A stretch of DNA of 56,466 bases from positions 1 to 56,466 of the forward strand of contig PBAL01000020.1 in the NCBI GenBank assembly GCA_002715965.1, given 5' to 3'. Source of the stretch: Verrucomicrobiales bacterium. Its GTDB lineage: Bacteria; Verrucomicrobiota; Verrucomicrobiia; Limisphaerales; JAYPXF01. A program made the translations under genes and the position numbers. How positions within the stretch are numbered: the stretch's first letter is position 1; each line of letters opens with the position of its first letter. Under the pieces are notes generated by a model. The model saw only the letters and a list, made by a program, of their open reading frames with translations. It had not been told where the DNA came from and searched no databases. Below, one piece after another: positions 16,294 through 25,677 of this stretch.

Positions 16294-18363
16294 CTACCGA
16301 TTGGCGAGGTGGGCGTTTTGAAGTCCGATACGCCATGCTGGAACGTCGGTGTGAAGTTCAGCAAGGCAGGCTTCGACCCAGCTGCGGGTGACGTGTTCCG
16401 GCGTGACGGATCGCACCCAGGCCCAATCTTCCTGCCAGGCCTCGTGGTCGCCTTCGCGGAATCGAATCCAGCCGCGGGCAAAGCGTTCACGCACAGGATT
16501 GGGATCCAGTTTGATGATCGTCTCGAGAACGGGCAGTGCCTCGATATTCGGCTGGGCCATCTGCGGTGCGACCAGGCTGCGGAGAATGGTGATCAATTCC
16601 TTGCGTGGGTCGGAGTCTTCAGGGTGAAGATGCTTGGAATTGGCAACAGGGAGATTGATTGCCTGGGCGGCAGACAGGCTGAGGAGCTTCAGGAGTTCAG
16701 GAGCCACTCGTTGCCGATCCCACACGGCAGTCAGCGAATAATCCAAATGTTCCACACGTTCGGTTGCCGGGACACGCCAACCCAATTGTTCGAAGAAGAA
16801 GTGTTCGAGGATATCCGGCAGTTGTGATTTCTTTCCTTTCGCCGATTGCTTGAGTGACCCGAGCGCGCGCTGCCATTCTTCCCAAGCCAGGCCAGCCGGC
16901 TCGTCAGGTGCGGCGAGTTGACTGGCCAGCAGCGCGGCTCGGGCAGTATCAAATCCTTTTTTCGCGACCAGTTCGTGCAACTCTTCAGCCACACGATGTT
17001 GGGCGAGTTTGGTCTGGGCGAGTCGTATGCGTTCGGCGTAGTGCTCCAATTGGCGCGCAGCTGCTTCAAGATTCTCCAATCGCAGCTCATCGCCATTGGG
17101 TGACTCCACCGATTCCTGAATCTCTACGGCGTATTCAACAAGGTGACGTATGGCGTCGCTTTGATCCTGGGCTGGCTGAATCGCTGCGGTCTTGAATCCG
17201 CGGTAATGCGGATGGGAACGGCCGAGTTTCAGGAGACCGACGCGTTCAAAGGCATTGGTTTCGCTGGCTCCTGCAACCAGCAATTCATGGCCATTCAAGC
17301 TGGCGCGAATGCGATCGGAAGTTTGTTGAATGCGAAGCTCGTTCCACTCGCCGGATTCCCAACCGCTTGCCTCGGTGCTTTCAATGACATCCCAATCCAA
17401 CATGCGATCACTTTCGAATTCCACGAGCCAGATGCGCCCTTCGCTGACAAAGACTCCGCCATGACGATCGGAGCTGCGATTGCCAAAGGCGATGCCCGCT
17501 CCGCCCGTTGCCGAGTCAAAGCGGATCCAGACGCGGCATACGTTGTGATCGTTTGCCGGTGATTGGCGCTGCCAACAAATTGTGCGCCCGGTGCCGGCTT
17601 CTCCCTGGCACGATGCGGTGATTGCGCCGCGCACGGAACGCCAACTTCCCCCGTAAGCGGTGGTCCACACGTTGGTATCCAAGGCATTGAGTCCCATCCA
17701 ACGGGTGATGGAAACAGGCTTGCTGTGCTTGCGAAGGTGTTTCAGCTGCGCAATCGGTGTGGCAAAGCCGAGGTTGTCCGTAATCGCGGATTTGTAGGTC
17801 AGCATGCCCAGCACTTCACCTCTCTGATTGAGAAGCGGCCCACCACTGTTGCCGAGTTCGATGGGAATCGCGAGTTGCAGCATGCGATGGCCATCGATCT
17901 CACGATCAGCTGAAAGAATCCCGGTGGTCACGCTCCCGCGCAATCCGCGTGGATTGCCGACGGCCATCACCGGTGCGCCGGGTTTCGCGTTTTCGTCCGC
18001 GAGTGGAAGAGGCTCCAGGGAGGCCGCGAGTGGCTTGAGCAAAGCCATGTCGTGAACTTCATCCCAGGCCGTGATTTCGGTGACCGGCGTTTCGCGACCG
18101 TCGGGCAGCTCGAGCATGATGCGTTGACCTTCACCGATCACATGAAAACAGGTGGCGACAAGTCCTCCTCGCACGGCGAAGCCAGTTCCGACACTGACCG
18201 ATTCGCCATGTTCTCCCACCTGTTTAACAACGACCACCGAGGGTCGCACACCACTGTATAGCTCCTCGGTCCAGCCCGGGACCGAGGAGCTCTCTCCCCC
18301 CTCGACGAAAACGGTGCCCAGAAGGTAGGCGCCAAGAACCACCAAGAGCCACCTACGCTTCAT
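16294..18363 (-). CDS. secreted trypsin-like serine protease with large C-terminal region
   Basis: 689 aa from the ATG at 18363, which begins a signal peptide (RRWLLVVLGAYLLGTVFVEG) and overlaps the preceding stop as ATGA. The longer start at 18474 is rejected because it would bury this signal. The trypsin/DegP-like domain covers about residues 25-225 with the triad His in VATCFHVIG, Asp in EVHDMALLK and Ser in ELGNSGGPLL. A concanavalin-like region (ICWQRQ ... ELRIQQTSDRIRASLNGHEL) follows, then a long helical stretch with coiled-coil character (residues ~410-500) and no recognisable PDZ. Last gene of a coupled three-gene operon. Function outside proteolysis unknown. Confidence 0.85.
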   Translation of the reverse strand: MKRRWLLVVLGAYLLGTVFVEGGESSSVPGWTEELYSGVRPSVVVVKQVGEHGESVSVGTGFAVRGGLVATCFHVIGEGQRIMLELPDGRETPVTEITAWDEVHDMALLKPLAASLEPLPLADENAKPGAPVMAVGNPRGLRGSVTTGILSADREIDGHRMLQLAIPIELGNSGGPLLNQRGEVLGMLTYKSAITDNLGFATPIAQLKHLRKHSKPVSITRWMGLNALDTNVWTTAYGGSWRSVRGAITASCQGEAGTGRTICWQRQSPANDHNVCRVWIRFDSATGGAGIAFGNRSSDRHGGVFVSEGRIWLVEFESDRMLDWDVIESTEASGWESGEWNELRIQQTSDRIRASLNGHELLVAGASETNAFERVGLLKLGRSHPHYRGFKTAAIQPAQDQSDAIRHLVEYAVEIQESVESPNGDELRLENLEAAARQLEHYAERIRLAQTKLAQHRVAEELHELVAKKGFDTARAALLASQLAAPDEPAGLAWEEWQRALGSLKQSAKGKKSQLPDILEHFFFEQLGWRVPATERVEHLDYSLTAVWDRQRVAPELLKLLSLSAAQAINLPVANSKHLHPEDSDPRKELITILRSLVAPQMAQPNIEALPVLETIIKLDPNPVRERFARGWIRFREGDHEAWQEDWAWVRSVTPEHVTRSWVEACLAELHTDVPAWRIGLQNAHLANR

Positions 18364-18617
18364 GGGATCACCGTCGGGTTGGTATTGAAGTTCTGAATCA
18401 TCTGGCTGAGCATCAGCAGTGTGCTTGCTGCGATGATCAGGATGGGAAGCAGTTCGCTCGGCTGCCGTTGCCAAGGATTGGTTTTCCAGCCACCGCGCCG
18501 GAGTGGAACGCGTGCGAGCGCGATGAGACGTTCACGCCAAAGCCAGGCGCGGCCTTGAAACCAGAGTCCAGGCGACCAGTCGGCGGGGAAGTGTTGGGTC
18601 GGTTTGGTTGGGGTCAT
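18360..18617 (-). CDS. small membrane protein, unknown
   Basis: 85 aa from the ATG at 18617, 2 bp after the stop of the upstream gene and overlapping the protease gene by 4 bp. It is basic and Trp-rich in the first 60 residues (GLWFQGRAWLWRERLIALAR), with one transmembrane helix near the C-terminus (LLPILIIAASTLLMLSQMI). It may tether or chaperone one of the flanking products at the membrane. I do not recognise a family. Confidence 0.55.
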   Translation of the reverse strand: MTPTKPTQHFPADWSPGLWFQGRAWLWRERLIALARVPLRRGGWKTNPWQRQPSELLPILIIAASTLLMLSQMIQNFNTNPTVIP

Positions 18618-18619
18618 GA

Positions 18620-19570
18620 CTAAAGGAGTTCCTGGAGGAATGAGCGCCATTGGGTTTCGTGCTTTTCACCAACAGAGCGAACGGCGAAAGAGAGTTCGTC
18701 ATTCGGGCCGCCGACTTCGATGGCCCACTTTTCCTCGCCGCAGCAATTACATTGGCCCGTCCATAGCCAAGCGCTGGCCTTGCAGTCCTGGATGAGCTCG
18801 AGCCCCGTGCCGTCGCCGAAGTATCGGATGACGTTGGCGTTTTGCCCTCCCGCGGGCACGGTCGCGAGGGAACGCATTTCAGGCGTCCAGATCGCACCCT
18901 GCAGGATCGCGCGATTGTAGATGGTTGTTCGAACCTGAAGAGAGCGTTCCAATGAACGGGCGAGCAGTTCGTCGATAAACTCAATCGGAAGGACGCGCGA
19001 GGCCGCCACTTCCTTGTGGTTGAGTTGGCGCAACCAAGGAATGCGATTCGACAAGGTGCGGCGTCGATGCTCGGCGGAAGCGTTGTTCGGCGAAAACCAG
19101 GTTCCCCGTTCATCAGGTGCGGTTTGGAAGGTGGAAACGAATTCGAGAAACACGTCATTGGCGCTGTGCGGAATGAGAACGCGCTGGGCTGGGCAGCCGC
19201 AAACGTCGCGCACTTCCAAGAGATAGTGCGCCCCGTCATCGTACTGTTCTCGCAGTGCCCAAAGAGATCCGAATTCAGGCAGGTTGGGGGAATATAGACC
19301 GCACTCGCTGGAGGGAACGGGCTCGGAGCCGTAGGCCAATTCGGGGGAGTAGCTACCGCTTACGCCCAACACCGCAACGGGAGAACATGCAACATGCAGT
19401 CCGCCTCCTATGGATTCGATGAATTCAAACCAGACGTCCCGTGGAACTGAAAGTGATACATGCGAATTTCCGTCATCCCCCTCGACCACACAGTCTTCGC
19501 GCAACCAGTCGGAACAATCGCTGGCGAATTCTGTGAATCCCTCATTCTTGAAAAGCATGCCCGGCACCAT
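18620..19570 (-). CDS. unrecognised 316-aa protein with a CxCC motif
   Basis: First gene of the operon with the small membrane protein and the trypsin-like protease. It has no signal peptide. A cysteine cluster GQCNCCGEEKW near residue 275 could bind metal or form disulfides, and another CGCP lies near residue 125. It is mixed alpha/beta with many aromatic residues. Spacing of 2 bp to the next start supports co-translation. No function can be assigned from the sequence. Confidence 0.6.
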   Translation of the reverse strand: MVPGMLFKNEGFTEFASDCSDWLREDCVVEGDDGNSHVSLSVPRDVWFEFIESIGGGLHVACSPVAVLGVSGSYSPELAYGSEPVPSSECGLYSPNLPEFGSLWALREQYDDGAHYLLEVRDVCGCPAQRVLIPHSANDVFLEFVSTFQTAPDERGTWFSPNNASAEHRRRTLSNRIPWLRQLNHKEVAASRVLPIEFIDELLARSLERSLQVRTTIYNRAILQGAIWTPEMRSLATVPAGGQNANVIRYFGDGTGLELIQDCKASAWLWTGQCNCCGEEKWAIEVGGPNDELSFAVRSVGEKHETQWRSFLQELL

Positions 19571-19589
19571 GCCGACGCCGACGGTTTCG

Positions 19590-19701
19590 CGCTTTCGTTA
19601 GATTGCGAATTACTGTCGGTGGATTGCGAATAAATCCGGGTGATGCGGACGGGGAATAAGGGATCGCAAAATGCCGACAGGAAATCGCAAGACAGCGACA
19701 T
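19590..19701. repeat. 21-bp tandem repeats, locus 2 (two inverted pairs)
   Basis: Two minus-oriented units (19590-19631, the clearer one reading CTGTCGGTGGATTGCGAAT) face two plus-oriented units (19660-19701, GATCGCAAAATGCCGACAG then AAATCGCAAGACAGCGACA). It is located just upstream of the 316-aa gene and downstream of the repeat-protein paralog. Confidence 0.65.
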
Positions 19702-19769
19702 TGGGTAAGCATCTCGGTCTCTGGCTGAACGTTGGAGCTATATTCAAGACTTCGATGGTGTTGTAACGT

Positions 19770-21470
19770 TCAGGGATTGGTCACGCGGGTGACTCGGTAG
19801 AACTCGTCGGTGGTGCCGATGGTGATCGGCGCGGAACTCGGGCCAGTGACGCCGGCGCCGACGTTGACCCAACTGCCGGGCTGCAACGTGGAGGACTTTT
19901 GGAGTTGGAAGACGTCCGTTGCCCGGCCGTCCCAGGCCAGTGTCAGTTGATTGTTGATCGGAGGAGTGAGGGTGATTTGCAGGGGTACGGTGGCATTGAT
20001 GCCGACAGTCAGACCGGTAACGGTGAATACGGTCAAGGTGCCGGTTTCATTCGCGAATGGATCCGCGAGGTAGACGCTGGTCGAAGGGATGCCGGAGCTG
20101 GGGAAGGTGCCTCCGTTCAGGCGTCCGTCTGTGCTGATGTTGCCGGTGTTGCCAGCGGCTTCGTCGGTATTGTTGTCTATCTCGTTGCGCAGCATGGCGC
20201 GGGTGGTGTTCATGACCGTTGCGCTGAGCAAGGCGGGTGGATAGACGCCCGAGGCCAAGAGGGTATTGAATCCGTATGGGACGTTGTTGTCGTCGGTTCC
20301 AATCGTGAAAGTCTGAGCTGTTCCGAAGTCCACACCAGTCGAGTTGAGGGTGATCTGTTCCAATACGACGCCGGGAAGCGGATGGTTGTCGAAGCTTGGC
20401 ACCTCGGGCGTGAAGTTCAGCGTGTAGGTCAATTCGACGGGGACACCATTGGAGATTCGGAGCGTGGCTGTTCCGAACGTGTTGGTCTTCGGAAGGAGAA
20501 ACTTAGACCGTTCTGCGATTGGATCTCCGGAGCCGGTTTGTGTGCCGTGGTTGGACGGACCTTCGGCTCGCCAGGTGTTGGCTTCCAATCGTTCGAGCAA
20601 GGGCGAGTGCAGGAAGAAGGCGGCTCCCGGGGTTGCTCCAGAAGTGAAGGTGCCATCAGAACCATCCCATCCAGACAGATAAAACTGTCCATCAACGCGC
20701 AGGATGTCCGTTCCGATTGCGCCGGGATTGGCAGAGATAAACGAAGCGAGAGCGTTGCCGGCCTGATAAGGGCTGATACTGGCTGGGCCGTCAAAGGTGC
20801 CTTGAGTGAGCCCCCCGGTGAAGTTCACCTGCAAGCTGCCGGGAGAGGTGCCCGGGCCGAGGTTCAGCGTCCCAACGAGATCCCATTGTTCGCGAAACGG
20901 TGTTGCCTGGCCGACGTTGTGAGAGCCATCTGCGTCCAAGCTGAGCTGGTTGTTGTTGATCGACAGGGTTCCGTTGAAGGAGAGCGTGTTAAAGAATCCG
21001 GTCGTGAACGTGAAGGTCAGGTTTGCCGACAGGGTCAGCGAACTTGGAACGCCGTCGACGAGCGTGAGCGTGCCGGTCAGCCCAGACAATTGTGTCGTGT
21101 AAGGTCCCCAGTTGGAGCTCACGCTGTCGTCCACGTCCAACGAGAGCCCGGTTACCGGAGCCGTTTCGGTGCCAGAACCGGTCAGCCCGGAGGCATCGAC
21201 TGAAAGACCACCAACATCGAATGCGGTCTCATTCGGAAACGCATCGAATCCACTGCCGAACATATTCGCAGGGTTGCTGACCTGATAAAATCCGTCCGGT
21301 TCGAGGCCGACTTCGGCAAACGCTTCCGAGAAGTGATCGTAGTAGCGGCTGGTCGTGGTCAGTTCAGCGCTTAGGGCGATCGGCTGTTGCAATTGAAAGG
21401 GAGCGGCTACTGCGCTCACGCCGGAAGCGGCAAGGAGAAGGGCGGCCAAGTTGGATTGGAGGAATTTCAT
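19770..21470 (-). CDS. secreted protein with one copy of the giant-protein repeat unit
   Basis: 566 aa with a signal peptide (LQSNLAALLLAASGVSAVAA). Its N-terminal ~200 residues match the giant protein at 34.8 kb (QLQQPIALSAELTTTSRYYD ... FPNETAFDVGGLSVD). One ~290-residue unit follows: GSLQVNFTGGLTQGTFDGP, DILRVDGQFYLSGWDGSDGT, FFLHSPLLERLEANTWRAEG, NGVPVELTYTLNF, MNTTRAMLRNEIDNNTDE and YLADPFANETGTLTVF. The end (LQKSSTLQPGSWVNVG ... FYRVTRV) is the shared C-terminal module. It looks beta-rich and extracellular. This one-unit paralog is the likely template for the ten-unit giant. Function unknown; I recognise no named family. Confidence 0.8.
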   Translation of the reverse strand: MKFLQSNLAALLLAASGVSAVAAPFQLQQPIALSAELTTTSRYYDHFSEAFAEVGLEPDGFYQVSNPANMFGSGFDAFPNETAFDVGGLSVDASGLTGSGTETAPVTGLSLDVDDSVSSNWGPYTTQLSGLTGTLTLVDGVPSSLTLSANLTFTFTTGFFNTLSFNGTLSINNNQLSLDADGSHNVGQATPFREQWDLVGTLNLGPGTSPGSLQVNFTGGLTQGTFDGPASISPYQAGNALASFISANPGAIGTDILRVDGQFYLSGWDGSDGTFTSGATPGAAFFLHSPLLERLEANTWRAEGPSNHGTQTGSGDPIAERSKFLLPKTNTFGTATLRISNGVPVELTYTLNFTPEVPSFDNHPLPGVVLEQITLNSTGVDFGTAQTFTIGTDDNNVPYGFNTLLASGVYPPALLSATVMNTTRAMLRNEIDNNTDEAAGNTGNISTDGRLNGGTFPSSGIPSTSVYLADPFANETGTLTVFTVTGLTVGINATVPLQITLTPPINNQLTLAWDGRATDVFQLQKSSTLQPGSWVNVGAGVTGPSSAPITIGTTDEFYRVTRVTNP

Positions 21471-21686
21471 CTGATCTGAGCAATGCGATTCGTGTGCACC
21501 CGCAAAGGGCGCATTGTTTACGGCAATAACGCCCGATAATGCGAGCCAAATTCAGGATTGGGCGCTCAGGTGTTCTGTGGATCGATGCGAGCCGAGACAG
21601 CTGCGTGCTGTCTGCCCTTGCCGAAGCGTCAACTGAAATGCTAGGTCAGCCAAACTCTGTCGGCATTCGCTCGTGCCGCTTTCATC

Positions 21687-23015
21687 ATGCCCGAAGACAC
21701 TCAACCGGAAGTCGCCAGCGACGATTCCTCAAAGAGCAAAAACGATCGAGGACTCTATCGTCGTTTCTGGCGCTGGCATTTTTACTCGGGTATTTTTCTC
21801 GCGCCGATCATCCTGGTTCTGACAATCACGGGGGCGATCTATATCTTCAAGGTGGAGCTGGACCCCATTGTGCATCCGGGGCGTTTCATTCATGAATTGC
21901 CTGCTGCGAACGCATCCACCAATCTGGTGGCGACCCTGATGGAGACAGCGGAGGCCGGGCACCCGGGCTACGACGCGTACGAGGTGGAGGTCCCGCGGGA
22001 TCCGGCGCGCGCGGTGATAGTGCGCTTGAAGCCGAAAGACGAGGGCAGGCAGCCGCGCCTGTTGATCACCACGCTGAATCGTCACAACGGAGAACTGATT
22101 GACTCCTGGGATTTCGATAAGGAGTTCTTCCGCGTGGTGGTGAACATTCATCGGCACATGATGATCGGGATTCCCGGGCGGATCCTGACGGAGTTGGCTA
22201 CCTGTTGGACGGTCATTCTGGTTATCACGGGCTTGTATCTTTGGTGGCCGCGTGGACGGGAAAAGTTGATGGGGATTTGGTTGCCACGGCTGAGGAAGGC
22301 GAAGTTGTATGTGATCCTCCGGGATCTTCATTCGGTGATCGGTGCGTATCTATCCTTATTCCTGCTGGCGATTGCCTTCACGGGTTTGTTCTTCGCGATG
22401 ATCTGGGGAATGGGATACTACGTCGCGGGAATCGTCTCCTCGGGGGATGCACTGAGACCGACCGAGTCGAAGATGATTGAGGGAGCCAAACGCGTTTCCG
22501 TAGATGAAGCGATCCGGGCTGCGGAGGAACATTACTGGGGTTCGCCTTACCTGGCAGTGACCTTGCCTGAAGACGAGAAGGGATCGTTTCGACTTGTTGA
22601 AACCGACATGGTGCAGATCACGAGGACAGTGGGGTACGACGTGGATCAGTATTCCGGAACGCTGTTGAAGAAACAGAGCTTCTCCGAATTTCCACGATGG
22701 CTGCAGGGTCGCATGCTGGCGTATACGATCCACACGGGAGAGATCTTTGGAATGCCCACGAAGATCATCGCAATGATCACCTGTGTGGGTTCGACGTTCT
22801 TCATCATCACGGGTGTTTGGATGTGGTTGAAGCGGAGGCCAAGAGGAAAGAGCGGTTTCCCTTCCGGCGGTGTTCTCAGTGGCCCAAGTCAGACGGGCAT
22901 CAAGCTGTTGATCATCTTGGGAGGCGTCATCATGCCGGTGGCCGGACTCTCAATTTTGATTGTGATGGGAATCGAGAATTTACGCGCCAAGCGGCAGGCA
23001 AAATCCGATTCGTAG
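21687..23015 (+). CDS. PepSY-associated TM membrane protein (second copy)
   Basis: 442 aa. A charged N-terminus precedes the first membrane helix (WHFYSGIFLAPIILVLTITG). Family hallmarks include VNIHRHMMIGIPGRILTELA, TGLYLWWPRG, the conserved DLHSVIGAYLSLFLLAIAFTG helix, a PepSY-like periplasmic part (SVDEAIRAAEEHYWG) and two C-terminal helices. This is the iron-regulated membrane protein family, distantly related to the gene at 14025. It is divergent to the repeat-protein paralog; the 216-bp gap between them shows no Fur-like palindrome. Confidence 0.82.
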   Translation: MPEDTQPEVASDDSSKSKNDRGLYRRFWRWHFYSGIFLAPIILVLTITGAIYIFKVELDPIVHPGRFIHELPAANASTNLVATLMETAEAGHPGYDAYEVEVPRDPARAVIVRLKPKDEGRQPRLLITTLNRHNGELIDSWDFDKEFFRVVVNIHRHMMIGIPGRILTELATCWTVILVITGLYLWWPRGREKLMGIWLPRLRKAKLYVILRDLHSVIGAYLSLFLLAIAFTGLFFAMIWGMGYYVAGIVSSGDALRPTESKMIEGAKRVSVDEAIRAAEEHYWGSPYLAVTLPEDEKGSFRLVETDMVQITRTVGYDVDQYSGTLLKKQSFSEFPRWLQGRMLAYTIHTGEIFGMPTKIIAMITCVGSTFFIITGVWMWLKRRPRGKSGFPSGGVLSGPSQTGIKLLIILGGVIMPVAGLSILIVMGIENLRAKRQAKSDS

Positions 23016-23068
23016 TATTCCAGTTGGGGGCACGCACTATGGATCGGGTTCGTTGCGCCAGAATTTAT

Positions 23069-23104
23069 AAGCGGCCAAATCTCTGATTCTGAAGCACTTT
23101 TGGC
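23069..23104 (+). repeat. left flank motif of the ATPase pseudogene
   Basis: AAGCGGCCAAATC followed 15 bp later by CTTTTGGC. The same arrangement and spacing recurs at 23939-23980 on the other side of the pseudogene. Confidence 0.45.
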
Positions 23105-23889
23105 TCTCATTGGACGCCAACCTGAACGAGCAGTCTTGAATCGGCTCTTGCAAAGCAAGGAAGCCGAGTTTCTGGCCCTTTATGGACGACGGCGTGTCGG
23201 GAAGACCTTTCTCATCCGGGAACACTTCAAGAAGCAGATCGCATTCGAGCTCACCGGACTCAAGGACGCTTCATTGGGCGAACGATTGGCCAACTTTCAT
23301 CGGGAGTTGGAGCGTCGAAGCCGCCGAAGACAAAGCGTGCCGCACAGCTGGCAGGAGGCGTTTCAACAGCTGGGTGAGTATCTCCGGGTTCACCAGTCCA
23401 CACCTGTCTTATGGAAAGAAAAGCAAGGATACGATCTACCGTCTGGCTGATGAACATTCTCTGTTCTACCTCAAGTGGGTTGAGGGGCGAAAAGGCGGGA
23501 ATGGTGGTTTCCTGTCAAAGACCAGTTTTCCGGCGTGGAAGGCCTGGAGCGGTTACGCGCTTGAAGCACTCGCCCACAAACATGTGCCACAATTCAAGCG
23601 CGCGTTGGGCATTGCGGGATTGGAAACTTATCATTGCGCCTGGGTGCATCGTCCGAATCGGATTTGTCCGCAAGGCGCGCAAATTGACCTGTTGCTGGAT
23701 CAGGCGGACAACACGATCAACATCGTGGAGATCAAATATTCTCAAGGCGACTTCACGATCACCAAGAAGTATGCCAGCGAGGGGAGGCAAAAAATGACGA
23801 CCTTTCAAGTGGTGTCCGGCACTCGCAAAAACGTTTTTCTCACCTTTCTGACGACCCACGGTATCACACAAAACGCGTATGCATCGTAG
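23100..23889 (+). pseudogene. AAA-type ATP-binding protein (DUF234-like), internally deleted
   Basis: The first part (23100-~23410) encodes the start of an archaeal-type ATPase: IGRQPERAVLNRLLQS and the Walker A ALYGRRRVGKTFLI. The C-terminal part lies in another frame (~23405-23889): YGKKSKDTIYRLADEHSLFY, then a nuclease-like ending AQIDLLLDQADNTINIVEIK. The central ATPase portion with Walker B and sensor motifs is missing and the frame shifts at the junction near 23405. The whole is about 260 codons against roughly 450 in intact relatives. Probably non-functional. Confidence 0.75.
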
Positions 23890-23938
23890 CTGGTTCAGGG
23901 TTCGATCACCACTGATGCCCTGATGACCGATGATACAT

Positions 23939-23980
23939 AAGTGGCCAAATCGTCCCTCAGAATGGACTTTTGGCCACTTT
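23939..23980 (+). repeat. right flank motif of the ATPase pseudogene
   Basis: AAGTGGCCAAATC and CTTTTGGCCACTT with the same 28-bp offset as the left copy; here the arms form a perfect 11-bp inverted repeat (AAGTGGCCAAA / TTTGGCCACTT), so it could also act as a hairpin. Confidence 0.45.
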
Positions 23981-24123
23981 AGATTTCCATTGGTCGGCCA
24001 TCAATGTGATCGAATGGTGTGCCATGTTCGCATGCCAATACCCCCATGACCACAACGGTACATTGACGACACGCCGGTCGGCACAGACACTGCGCGCCAT
24101 CTTGCCATGGCTGGCGAATCAGT

Positions 24124-25638
24124 GTGAATCACCGGACTCTCATTATTCAAAATCTGATTCTGGCGACGCTGTTGACCACGGTGTTCGCGGGTTGTCGGTT
24201 GCTGCACAAGGTCGAACAGGCTCCTCTTCCCAGTGTTGAAGCGCCCGCTGCTTACACGACGGAAAACCAGGACGGAACTGCGGTTGAAGGCGAATGGTGG
24301 AAGGAGTTTAAGTCCGAAGAATTGGATTCGCTGATGGACACCGCCTTGGATGGCAACCTCGACATTCGTCAGGCGTGGAACCGATTGGCGCAGGCGCAGG
24401 CGGTCTTCGTGATCAACCGCGCGGGACAGCTTCCTTCGGTTCAGTTGAACGGGAATCGAAGTGAGAATCTCACCAAGGACGATCGGCCGCTCGATGCGAA
24501 TCCGATTTTCATCGACGCTGCCACCCAGTTGCGCGTGCCCTTCGTGGATTCCGAGTTGAAGACGGAATTCACCACGTTGGGGGGAGCGTTGTCCTACGAA
24601 CTCGATATCTGGGGCCGGGTCGCCTCGCTGAAATCCTCAGCAAAGATGCAGATGGCCGCGACTTACGATGACGTTCAGGCGACGGCATTTGTTGTATCCG
24701 GTTCGGTGATGGATTCCTGGCTGGCGGTTCGTGAGCAGGTGGAATTGCTGAAACTTGTTCGCGAACAACTGGAGGCCAACAAGACCCAATTGGAATTGCT
24801 CGAACTTCGACTCGGCGTCGGACAAGCGACGGCGCTCGATGTCCTGCAACAGCGTCAACAGTTGGCGGCCACCGAGGCGGAGATTCCGACATTCGCTTCC
24901 GTGCTTGATACCTCGCAACATCGTTTGGAAATCCTCCTGGGTCGCGTTCCGCGTCGGGGAATGGTTGAGACAAATGATGTGGGACTGCCGAACTTGGTAC
25001 CGCTCCCAAAACTCAGCGCGCCTGCGGATTTGTTGAACGCGCGTCCCGATCTGCGTGCCGCGCGACGTCAACTCGTCGCGGCCGATCATGAAGTTGCCTC
25101 GGCCATTGCGGATCGACTGCCACGAATCACCTTCAGTCTCTCTTATGACTTTCGTGCTGAGGATTTTGCCGGGCCGTTTAATCAGGAGATTCAGAACGTC
25201 ATCGGGAGTTTCGTGGCCCCGATTTTCGAAGGTGGACGGCGCCGCGCCGAAGTCACCCGTCGTCGCGCCATTGTCGAAGAGCGTCTCAATCGCTACACCC
25301 AGGTTTATCTGAACGCCCTGCTGGAGGTGGAGAACGCGTTGACGCAAGAAATGCGTCAGGGTGAATTGCTCCAGGCTCTCCAAAAGCAGACCGGCCACGC
25401 CAAGCGAAGTCTTCAGGAAGCCCGCGCCCGTTACCTCAACGGCCTGAACGATTACCTGCCGGTGCTGACCGCCTTGCAAACCGTGCAGCGCCTGGAGCGT
25501 CGGCTGGTTTCCGAACGTCGGCGACAGCTCACGTTTCGGGCGAACTTGTATCGGGCGCTTGGTGGACGCTGGACGGAGAGCCTGTCCTTGAAAAAGGACG
25601 AGCAAGAAACTGAAGAGGAACAGCAGCCTGTTGAATAG
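24124..25638 (+). CDS. RND efflux outer-membrane factor, TolC-like lipoprotein
   Basis: 504 aa from a GTG. A lipoprotein signal ends in the lipobox TTVFAGC. The body is the NodT/OprM-type outer-membrane efflux protein: EWWKEFKSEELDSLMDTALD, NLDIRQAWNRLAQAQA, RLGVGQATALDVLQQRQQLA, LLNARPDLRAARRQL and GLNDYLPVLTALQTVQRLER. Two repeated halves form the trimeric outer-membrane channel and periplasmic tunnel. It is first of three genes with the adaptor and the RND pump and completes the tripartite exporter. Upstream gap 23981-24123 shows no operator I recognise. Confidence 0.93.
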   Translation: MNHRTLIIQNLILATLLTTVFAGCRLLHKVEQAPLPSVEAPAAYTTENQDGTAVEGEWWKEFKSEELDSLMDTALDGNLDIRQAWNRLAQAQAVFVINRAGQLPSVQLNGNRSENLTKDDRPLDANPIFIDAATQLRVPFVDSELKTEFTTLGGALSYELDIWGRVASLKSSAKMQMAATYDDVQATAFVVSGSVMDSWLAVREQVELLKLVREQLEANKTQLELLELRLGVGQATALDVLQQRQQLAATEAEIPTFASVLDTSQHRLEILLGRVPRRGMVETNDVGLPNLVPLPKLSAPADLLNARPDLRAARRQLVAADHEVASAIADRLPRITFSLSYDFRAEDFAGPFNQEIQNVIGSFVAPIFEGGRRRAEVTRRRAIVEERLNRYTQVYLNALLEVENALTQEMRQGELLQALQKQTGHAKRSLQEARARYLNGLNDYLPVLTALQTVQRLERRLVSERRRQLTFRANLYRALGGRWTESLSLKKDEQETEEEQQPVE

Positions 25639-25677
25639 GGCGTGCAGGACATATGATCTGTTCCAACCCATGACCGC

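Noticed and set aside
19899..21203. 434-codon plus-strand frame opposite the repeat-protein paralog
   Set aside because: The minus-strand product has a signal peptide and matches the giant protein, so this is a shadow frame.
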